Source of the DNA: Coptis chinensis
Taxonomy: Eukaryota; Streptophyta; Magnoliopsida; Ranunculales; Ranunculaceae
Assembly: GCA_015680905.1 (NCBI GenBank)
Contig: CM027378.1
Location: 37,421,001 to 37,485,000, forward strand
Length of the DNA stretch: 64,000 nucleotides
Reading direction: 5' to 3'
The notes beneath the pieces are model-generated. The model ran no database searches and had not been told where the DNA came from. It saw only the letters and a program-made list of their open reading frames with translations. The position numbers and the translations under genes are program-made. How positions within the stretch are numbered: position 1 is the stretch's first letter; each line of letters begins with the position of its first letter. Of this stretch, positions 55,832 to 64,000 are shown piece after piece.

Positions 55832-57440
55832 AACCACCCCCAAACAGCATTTTGCTTGTCCTCAAGCAAAGATGAGAAATTAGAATAAGTGACCAAAAAT
55901 GGAGTTCTAACTACTCTCGTTTTGCTGAGTGCGATTGCATTGACCATATGCAACAAGGCCTTAAACCACTAGGAATTCCCTAGTGGACGAGTTATAGCCT
56001 CGTGAGAGTTTCCCAGTGAAGGTACTCACAAACTTCATCTATACTACAATGATTAAGAAATAAAACTATTGTTTCCTTATCCTTGCTCTAAATTAACTAT
56101 ACCTCTCACTAACAATGCATATAGAGTAATCAAGTCGAAACCTAAGCTAATATATCCATAATAATCAATCATCTACAATAAACATATATACAATGAGTAA
56201 TACTATGAAATGCCTAGCAGGTCCGTTTACGAAACTTCGAATAAGCGTCCTTAAGTAGGTTCTCACAATAATAGTCAAGATACAACACTCTGATTTTTCC
56301 ACTCAAGTTCAGCTACTCCGATTAATGCGGTGGGCACACTTTACCTTACAATCTCAATGACAACAAGGAAGTTCGAGTCGATCAAACACATCGCCACTTA
56401 CTATCACACTAACCTATTCCTAATTGAGCTAGAGGTCTTTATTAGGTGTTGCGGGGATTAGGAGATGGTTTAAGAAGGAAGGAAATGGATATTCAAAAGG
56501 ACAAGTCTGAGATAATAGAGTCTTCATATTATGTAACTTAGAGAAAACCTTGTTATTTTCTTTTGCTTCTATACTTCGTTTCCATCCTTAGCCATATTTT
56601 TCTTTTTCTTTTCTTTGGCTTTTGACTCCCTTTTATTCTATTTTTGGAGTTTTTATTTATTTCTATTTCTATTTTTCTTTTCTTTGGATGGAAACTTTTT
56701 TTCTTTATTTTCTGAAGCAATTAACTAACTTTCGTTTACACAAGTTTTTCTCTTCTTCTTTCTTCCTCATTCTATTCTCAGACTTATTCTAAATTGGGTA
56801 GGTTGATTTATTTTTTTATTTTGTTTTTTTTTTGTAACAGGGTAAAGGCATTGTGGTTTATGGAAGGACTAATGAAAGGCTCAGTGGGGCGACTAGCGAA
56901 AAATATACTTAGGTCAGAATTTCTAGCTATATCGATCCAAAAAGGGCCTAAATTCTCGCTTAGGATATGGTTTAGTGATCAAGCAAGTGGACGTGTGATT
57001 TCTCTATCCGGATTTTACTTCTCCCTTGTGTCATTTCTCAAATGTTTCGCTCATATAAGGCTTTAGGCTATATTCTCACAGGATTTGTAGAATAAGTACT
57101 CTAGCCTAGATTTCAGAAACTTACTGCTAACAATCATAGATACTCAGGTAATATATTTATAGATAGATGTAAAGATTATTACCTACATATTAACCTAAGT
57201 TTCTAACAATTATTCTGATGCAAAAGCTATGTGAGACTTCTAGATTGTTAAGAGCATAGAGAAAGAAAACAATACCAATAGTCCTAAGTGTATAGCATGG
57301 ACTTATTTATTTATATTTCTAAATTTTTGAAATTTTAACTAGAAAACAAATGCATATTATATATATTTATATCTAGCGGATGTCTTAATTACCGTGTTTC
57401 TATGCCCCCAAAACAAGAAGAATGCTTTGTCCTCAAAGCA
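55832..57440 (-). other. 3' PPT and noncoding block of element H
   Basis: PPT at 55832-55845. Hairpin pair at 55966-55986 and the following 17 bp. A second PPT-like module at 57405-57435. Homologous to the other blocks. Confidence 0.8.
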
Positions 57441-57649
57441 TTTAAATAAAAGAGGGTAGGAAAAATACCATTGAAAGCGTGAAATTGAAAACATCTGCAA
57501 AACAAGGTTAGGACGCATACTAATATAGGAAATAAAAGCGACGAACTCTATAAGAGTTCCACCCATTATGGGGTTAACAGAATTAAATTGCTTGGGACAT
57601 AGCGGACACTAGTAAACTAAAACTTACCTACACTCCATTTGTTATTCGT

Positions 57650-58578
57650 CATCTTCGTCATCCTCTACTTCTATAAAGAAGTGAGGCTCCTTCAGCGATC
57701 TGCCATGCTATGATAATTTGCCGGGCTTCACGCCATTTATCATCTATGGTTGCTAACCTATTAAGTGCCACTTGGTGCGATGGGGTGTAGGGTGCAACTT
57801 GGTGAGGTTGTATCCGCCACCCTTGCCAAGTCATTGCACGGAAAGATCGAATAATACTATTGGTGGGTCGCACCGTGTCTACCCTAATCCAATCCGTGAA
57901 GCGTGTACAAAAAGCGAGGGGAAAGAAACATAGCATAATATCGTGAAATTAGAACAGGCATAAGAAGGTACTTATGCCTCATGGTATGGGCTCGTGCTAA
58001 ACTAGACATCAAAGTTCGGGAAGGTCATAGAACCCGGCGTCCGTGGCTAAAGCAAGGAAAACGCTGCAAGTGTCGTCATTCGAGGAGAAGAAAAATGCCA
58101 TTCCCTAAAATGTTTAGCATAATCCAAAACATAACAGTTCCTATGTTCATGGACAAAGGCTACCAAGGGAAACGCGTTATAGTCCCCTTGGTCCTCAATC
58201 TGGAAAATGCCGCCCCATAAGCCTCGTGCAAAACTCATAAGTGTAGACATGCTTATTATCGACCCAATAACACCATGGGTCTTGTATCTCAGCCGGGCAT
58301 AGCAAGTCCAAGAACAAATGCTAGCAAGAACACGGTAATTTCCATTGGTTCATCGTCAATGTTGATGGAGAACACTTGTTCTCCATCCGGTCTCTTAAAG
58401 AAAATGCAGTTATTATAAAAATAAGATGCAAGTCTTTGGAGAATAAAGTTCACCCGGTCTTACCATAAGAGGTTCCCACCAACGTATGTGATCACTCACC
58501 ATGAAACCAAGCACCGTAAAGTAGTGCTTTGGAACAAATCTTGAAAAGACTGTTCGGTATTATTATAGGAGATGTCAT
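57650..58578 (-). pseudogene. ORF-Y of element H (frameshifted)
   Basis: Start MTSPIIIP at 58578 as in G. Later pieces include an EWHFSS block (as F's DWHFST), and TRFTDWIRVDTVRPTNSIIRSF with NRLATIDDKWREARQIIIAWQ. Many frameshifts. Confidence 0.55.
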
Positions 58579-59230
58579 CTCAAAACTACGCTCTGGAACG
58601 GTACTGCAAAACAACCGAGGCACAACTTCGGAAAACTGGAATTTTTCTGGTCCACGGAAGTCGCGGAGGGGCGGCGGCTCAACTAGGGCGCGAGTCAGCG
58701 CTCTTTGTATTTTGGAATTCCGGTGTTTGGCGCCGAAGTCGCTTGACTTGAAGCCTTGGCGCTTCTCGAGCAAAAATTTTCTGTCGAAGTGTAGAGGCTT
58801 GGCCTTCCTCCTGCTGGAAGCCTTGGCCTCGATTGGTGAATTTGCTAAAATGGAGGCAAAAGCGTGGGAATCGCGGGTGTGAAGGGTTCGTGATGGAAGT
58901 TAGATGTAGTGTGAGTTGTGAGTGTAGAATGTATGAAGTTTATATAGGTTTTAAGTTGCTAAAACGGATCGAGAAGTTGCCAAAAAAAGTATTTCTGGCG
59001 GTTCAGGAAATCCTAAAATTTCCAAACCAAAGCGGAAACAACTCATTTTCTTGATTCTAATTCAAACCCAATTATCTTTTAGGTTGATTTTATGATTGAA
59101 TGTACCTATTTAATCTAGATTTCATCCTACAATGATTCTCAATCATAGATATGCCTAAGCGGCCATATTTTCACCTTACTCCAATAAATTCTAACACTAG
59201 GGTTATATAAAAATAAAGCTTGAATTGATA
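58579..59230 (-). other. Leader and upstream region of ORF-Y in element H
   Basis: No gene. The leader part (58660-58880) is GC-rich, with GCGC and GCCAAGGC pieces. The upstream part is A/T-rich up to the PPT-like tract at 59234. Confidence 0.45.
58939..58946 (-). promoter_or_regulatory. TATA box upstream of ORF-Y in element H
   Basis: TATATAAA on the minus strand within CCTATATAAACTTC, about 360 bp before the ORF-Y start, the same place as in G. Confidence 0.55.
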
Positions 59231-59459
59231 AAACCACCCCCAAACAAGTTGGGAAGGTGGGATCAATATGAAACAACCACACATACTGAAAATAACCCCT
59301 TATATTAAAATTTTCATTCGAGTACCTTTCACTACAAAATTCAAATTACGAAAATAAAAGTTACATTACAATAAAACAACAAAAAATAAATAAAACAACA
59401 ACCACTATCAATCCCACACTCTCTAAACACCTCGCCACCGGTGGCGGAGGGCACACTCT

Positions 59460-60551
59460 CTAGTGGTGGCTCACGGGCTCGAAGGTCCAGCAGTAGTCGT
59501 CCTTCGTCGGCGGCGCTCATGCCTAAATAGCTGTGTCCTCGAGCCGAGTCGTATGAGGTGGGAAGCGTGCAAGCATATCCACTCTAAAATTTGGGCTTCC
59601 ATCTCAGCCCTCGCCTGTTCCCATCTCATCATCTCTCTCGGGTGCGGAGCTCGAAGTTGTGATGAATAGTCGCTGTCGAGTCGGAGGTCTGCCACAGATA
59701 GTGTTTTAGTGAACGATGCCCCTATGAAGCACGCGGCCATGCGTTACGCATCGACCAACACCTCACCGAAGGCATCCGTATCAAAGCAAGTCGCGTCCTC
59801 CTCATCCTCCTCCGAATCATCCTCATCCTCCTCCTCTACCTCATCCGTTTCCCTATCCTCGGGCAATTTCGGACATGTTGGACACACTCCCTATAGATAC
59901 GCGGGTTTACGGTGCGGGGGTAATGTAAATCCTATCGGACGCCCGGTCTTTGCTTTCATCTTGACATGATCTTGGTAATTAACACAGGAAGAGGTGCCAA
60001 AGACTTTCCGACCCCCCTAATCATGCTCAGCAAAAACTCCAAGATATAGAAATCGTACTTCTGCTCCTGGAGTACCCATAAGATGTGGAGGCAGGTCAGA
60101 CCGATGTCACTGACCTTGTCCTTCCCTAGGACATTCCGACCAATCCACTGAGCTGTAGCCAGTTGGTTGGTCCTGAGGGATGCCTGGCGAACACAATGGG
60201 AGTTTGTATTGTAGCTCCCATTGATGACAGTCACGCCCATCAAAGGCTCTACCCCGTCAAACTGGGGCACTGTAAAGTGGCATCGGATGGATTCTAAGCG
60301 GAATGCCTAGAATCTCGACCAACGATCGATGGTCAACTCCTTCCTCTTCTTCTTTACCAACACAAGAATCCTACTCCCCTCCAACTCCACGGTGTTGTAG
60401 AACCGTCGGACCAAGTCTTCGTGGTAGAAGGCTTCGGTCGAAAGTACCACAAACTACTCCAGTCTCTATTAGCCATTTCGTCACCGTAAAAAAAAAGCGA
60501 AGTGGTCGGCGATGAAAACTTGCTCGGTAAAATTCGGCGTTGTTGAGCCAT
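59460..60551 (-). pseudogene. ORF-X of element H (frameshifted)
   Basis: It starts MAQQRRILPS at 60551 and keeps EMANRDWSSLWYF, RTNQLATAQWIGRNVLG, LHILWVLQEQKYDFYI and RGVGKSLAPLPVLITKIM (59956-60270). A strongly acidic Asp/Glu tract follows (about 59790-59850), then the helical end with MMRWEQARAEMEAQI. Stop at 59460-59462. Frameshifts near 60460, 60280 and 59960. Confidence 0.7.
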
Positions 60552-61220
60552 CTAGTGTTTGGAATGGAGTGAGGGTTGAAATGTGATGTGGTGGTGGGAT
60601 TTTAATAGGCGATTGAAGCAACAGTGGTGGTGGTGGTGGAGTGGTGGCGCAAAGACCAAAATTATGAATTTTTGGTGGGTTTTAGTGATGGAAATCGGTG
60701 GTGGTTGTGGTGGTATTGTTTTAGAGAAGATTTGGGGTTAGAGTTGGATTTTGGGCGTGGGTTGATTAGGTTTTCTTTTTATTTTGATTTTTAGGTCGGG
60801 TTGGAAGCTTTGTTAATGGAGGTTTGTGGGAAAAAAAAAACGATGAACTGATGGTGAAGGCAAGGGCGCGGTCGCGTTGTTGGGCGCGGGTTGGGCCCAA
60901 GCCCAATGCGAATTTGTCGAATTTTACGATTTTTAGCGCGATTTCAAACTAAAATTGCCGCTTCGTTACCGGGTCCGATTTTGGTGAATGAGATATGGAC
61001 ATGATCAGGAGAGAATTTCCTATCAATGATCCATAAAACACTCTATTCGACTTCAGATGACATACGAGATAGTGGAAAATGCCTCGAAGTCGTGCATGGC
61101 GTAAGTTATGCGAACGAATGAACTCTAAATTAATAGATTATGTCAATCCGAATCGTAATACAATAAAACGCCTAAGCAACTCTAATAGGACATAAAACAT
61201 TTTAGTGCGAAACATTTAAC
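60552..61220 (-). promoter_or_regulatory. Region upstream of ORF-X in element H
   Basis: No gene. TATTAAAA (60600-60607, minus strand) is about 50 bp before the ATG. A CCACCA-type microsatellite (60617-60650) and a segment with TTGGGCTTGGGCCCAA (60891-60906) follow upstream. The layout agrees with that of G. Confidence 0.5.
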
Positions 61221-61610
61221 ACCCCACCCCAAACAAATTTTTTTACAACGAAGCTTAGAAAAATTTGTTTTTAGCGATGGGTCTTTTAAAGTCGATTCGA
61301 GACTTCCTAGATTACTATGTTTATTTTATTTTTTTTTTTTTTATTTTATTTTTAGAAGGAAAAACAATAAGCAATAAAGACATAATTCACACCATAGAGA
61401 AACATGACTCAAAAATCCGAGAAAAACATGCAAGAGTGGAAAGCGTGAACTATGTGAACTGTGGACTTAGGATCCGGTACTTACAGCCACACACTCCATA
61501 GGGAGGGCTGGTTACCTTAATGGTGCACTCACCAATATATTAAAGTGAAAGGAAGTGCACCAAACACAGAAATTGAGTCGTTTATAGTCGGATACTTTCG
61601 AGACTTTATC
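61221..61610 (-). promoter_or_regulatory. Conserved untranslated segment of element H
   Basis: Minus strand: a GTCTT-type unit (61577-61605), donor-like GTAAGT (61479-61484), inverted repeat arms at 61445-61455 (one mismatch) and 61380-61390, a second GTCTT-type unit (61281-61303) and a G-rich tract (61222-61234). Same order as in D. Confidence 0.6.
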
Positions 61611-61638
61611 TAAAACATATGTATGAACATGCGGTTGA

Positions 61639-62170
61639 TCATATATCAACAACCCGAAATAGTTGTGGATCATTCCATAAATAAATATCACAGAAAACAT
61701 ATCCAAACACAATCAAGCACCAAGATTTCCTACGACGCAGCCCTAGTGGAATGAAAACGAAGTCGGATAACCCTATTGTGTAACCTATCATGCACCTCTT
61801 TTTAATTTTTTGAATGAGTGGGTGTTCTAGTAAATAAGTGTGGAAAAGTGAATGGTTGTGGAGAATATGGTGGATATGGATAAGTTGTAGAAAGACATCC
61901 TGTACACAATGAGGATGTGGTTTTAGCACCGAACTCATTCATTCATTGTGTGTGTAGGACTGTCTCAATTCTGAAAATGAAGGTGTCAAATAGTTTGTCC
62001 TTCCAAGTATCGTTTGCTAGGAGGATTTAAAAAATTATGAAGCGGGGAGAAACAAAAGGATCGAGTGCAAACTCGAGATTCCTTTGAAAGGGTGGAAGGA
62101 GGGGAGTCGAGGTGGATGTTGTGCAAGTTAGTTCTTGATAGGGTGAATTGTCACCTACTCGAAGAAACTC
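61639..62170 (-). pseudogene. Tail ORF after protease in element H
   Basis: Broken counterpart of the D tail ORF: PPFQRNLEFALDPFVSP, then after frameshifts LRRRKSWCLIVFGYVFCDIYLWNDPQLF near 61640-61750. It shows that the protease-tail junction is shared by two independent insertions. Confidence 0.65.
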
Positions 62171-62890
62171 ATCGAATTCCTCATCTAGATTGGTCATATC
62201 CACATTACTATGGTAGTCCTCTACATCTTTGAGAAAGTCATCTATCCCGTCCTCATCAATAATATGTGTATCGACTAGTGTAGGAATGAAAATGTTGGAG
62301 TCTGACTTTCCAAAGGAAAGAATTTTGGGCATATGATTATCAGGGAACGTGTTGTTGAAATAATCTCGAGCAACGCTTTCGATCATGCTAACCTCTCCAT
62401 CCATAGACGAATCGGGTAACTGTGTCCTTGTTTTAAAAACATTGACTTCAATGACAAGATGGCCAAAAGACATGGACATTGAACCATCCACGGCAATTAA
62501 TGAGCACATTGGCGGTTGCCGGAAAAGGGCCCTAAAATGATCGGGACAGAGTCGTTAGCGACTTCTGTATCGAGGACTACAAAATCAGCCGGATAGTAGA
62601 AATCCACGAAATTTTACGGCACATTTTCGACTACACCCTTAGGATACTTAATAGACCGATCGACTAATTGCAACGTCATTTTAGTGGGTTGCATCTTGTC
62701 TAGACCTATTTGTCTATACAAATAAAATGGGAGTAAGTTAACACAGCCCCCTAGGTCTAATAACGCGGTCGTCAGTATAGGAATCTCCTAAGGTGCATTT
62801 ATCTGATAGGGCGACCGGGGTCCTTGTACTTAACAATTCCATTATGTTCAGATAAGGTTGGGAATTGTTACGTTAAAAAGCGTCTTTTGG
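62171..62890 (-). pseudogene. Protease of element H
   Basis: Degenerate retropepsin region. The active-site stretch (around 62745-62775) is changed. MTLQLVDRSIKYPKG-like sequence follows, then MSMSFGHLVIEVNVFKTRTQ and SMIESVARDYF (62027-62509), the conserved end of the Athila-like protease region, and an acidic stretch. Confidence 0.65.
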
Positions 62891-62989
62891 TATATTTGTC
62901 TTCGCCTAGTAGTACACAATTCCTTAAGAAACTTAGCATGATGTGGTAGCTTTTTAATAGCTTCGAGGAAGGGAAGGTTTATAGTTAGA

Positions 62990-64000
62990 TTCTTGAAAAC
63001 GTCCCCTAATCTCCTCGTAATTTGTATCCCTAGTTAACATGGCTAATTTTTGTGGAAACGGTGGTTTCGTCTATATTTAGCAATGGTATCACTGGATGTT
63101 TAACCGTGGCTTTACGCTTCTTAGGTTGTGTTGTAACCGGGTACCCTCTACGGTGGTAGGCTCTTGAGTTTCTATTTCGGTATCTAGTAAAATAGTAGGT
63201 GTAGGGACTCTGGTGGTGGGGTAACTATAGGCATAGTTACCTTGTTATCAACCACTCTGCCGTAAGCGGAGAGTGGTGATGGCATTTATCTCACCTACAT
63301 TTTCATATTCATTACTAGTATTATCGGTTACCTCAAAGGTGTGTTTGTTGTTTTAGGATCGGTATTGCGTGACTGGCAACACACCTTTGGTTTGGGCTTT
63401 ATCTTGAGCCAACTGTTGGGTTAAATTATTAACGGATTTGTAGAAGCTGTTGGTTAGATTGAGCCATGGTTTTGAAAAGTTTTGGCTCACTTGTATGAAG
63501 GTGTCAAAGGCGATCCGGTTATTGTGGGTGTAGTAGTCGCGGGTGGTGTATTTGGAACTACTTCCGTGAATTATTTATGGGTGGATTTTGATAATTATTA
63601 TTGACGGAACGATACCTCTATTAGTATTATAATTATTATAATTACCTTGACCTTGTGCTTGACCTTGTCGAGGTTGCACTTGGTTGTTATAATTATTAAA
63701 ATTACCCGACCTCGTCCTTGTCGTAGTGGAGCTTGGTTAAAGGCTGTCGTTGGCCTAACATATTGATTATTGTACCCTTGAGGTGTGACTTGTTGGTTAT
63801 TTCTCCAACCGGAGTTGGGATTTTGTCTCCGGCGTTAGGTTCACTATTAATGGAACAAGCCCTGTTCATAGGCTATAGGACGATGGGAGTCGGGATGCTC
63901 GGGACTCAACAAAACTACATGGGTTTGAATTTACATTCATGACGGGGATAGGCTTTTTTGTTGTACGAAATGGCCTCTACCTTTTTAGTGATGATTCGAT
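62990..64000 (-). pseudogene. gag of element H, C-terminal part (runs off the window)
   Basis: Broken frames with the same order as gag of D: the Asn/Gln/Tyr-rich repeat (63570-63720), the PRQGQ units, the FQTM-QSNQ piece and the linker before protease. The N-terminal part lies outside. Confidence 0.6.

Larger units (their letters stand above)
26336..64000 (-). mobile_element. Element F: Athila-like element, host of D, G and H, runs off the window
   Basis: Minus-strand element. In the window it shows its 3' LTR (26336-26595 plus 35842-36884), 3' PPT and noncoding block, ORF-Y, two ORF-X copies, a membrane micro-ORF, a CxxC ORF and the integrase C-terminus (44653-44869 plus 54145-54412). D is inserted in its LTR; G and H are inserted in its integrase. 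Its own gag-RT part and 5' LTR would lie to the right of H. Its LTR family is that of solo LTR E. Confidence 0.8.
54413..64000 (-). mobile_element. Element H: Athila-like gag-protease element with accessory ORFs, runs off the window
   Basis: Minus strand, 3' LTR at 54413-55831, left flank GTGTC. Internal order from the right edge: gag, protease, tail ORF (as in D), conserved segment, ORF-X, ORF-Y, 3' noncoding block. RT and integrase are absent. The 5' end lies beyond 64000. Confidence 0.9.

Noticed and set aside
59709-59969. Plus-strand poly-Ser ORF
   Set aside because: It is the opposite strand of the acidic Asp/Glu tract of ORF-X in element H.
1-64000. CRISPR arrays, tRNA or rRNA genes
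   Set aside because: I saw no regularly spaced identical repeats and no tRNA or rRNA signature. The tRNA-like GGCGCC segments are primer-binding sites only.

Overview
This window is plant (eudicot-like) heterochromatic DNA: a deep nest of transposable elements in which I see no intact host gene and no RNA gene. The plant assignment rests on the element types: a MULE transposase with GT-AG introns and a SWIM-like tail, a hAT transposase with an N-terminal TTF/zf-MYM region, and several Athila-like Ty3/gypsy elements whose primer-binding sites fit plant tRNA-Asp. I cannot name the species.

Layout. (1) 1-3405: a decayed MULE transposase gene, plus strand. (2) 3772-4374: a TATA box and the broken first exon of an unidentified gene, hit by a hAT-type MITE (4041-4324, 8-bp target duplication). 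(3) 4375-6123: 5' LTR, PBS and leader of Athila-like element A, cut by a hAT transposon. (4) 6124-about 26050: that hAT transposon, minus strand, split by a solo LTR (6557-7786, TSD GCTCG) and by element B (8771-24946, TSD CCAAC). B is split by element C (13315-18593, TSD GATGG) and by solo LTR E (20762-22207, TSD ATATT). (5) about 26336 to beyond the window end: Athila-like element F, minus strand. Element D (26596-35836, TSD GGAAC) sits in its 3' LTR. Element G (44875-54139, TSD TACAA) and element H (54413 to past 64000) sit in its integrase gene. Removing each insert with one TSD copy restores reading continuity in the interrupted gene, which confirms the order host locus < A < hAT < B < C and E, and F < D, G and H.

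How the genes work together. gag, protease, RT and integrase pieces belong to one Athila-like polyprotein, but no single copy in the window carries them all. B has lost the RT catalytic block and RNase H-integrase. C keeps only part of gag. D and H have gag and protease followed by a short conserved tail instead of RT and integrase. G begins in the middle of integrase. F's gag-RT part lies outside the window. Downstream of integrase the elements carry an accessory module in the same orientation: a small CxxC-type ORF (B, F), ORF-X (F twice, G, H), a 39-residue one-helix membrane ORF (F only) and ORF-Y (F, G, H).

Most interesting signals. Several accessory ORFs have their own TATA box and TGGGCC-type elements. 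The membrane micro-ORF lies behind a compact promoter-like region with two exact matches and two near matches to the plant G2/M (MSA) consensus. Polypurine-tract-like motifs recur between the accessory ORFs. A noncoding block of about 1.5-1.8 kb next to the 3' PPT is shared by all families and contains a pair of hairpins, one of which shows paired changes between families.
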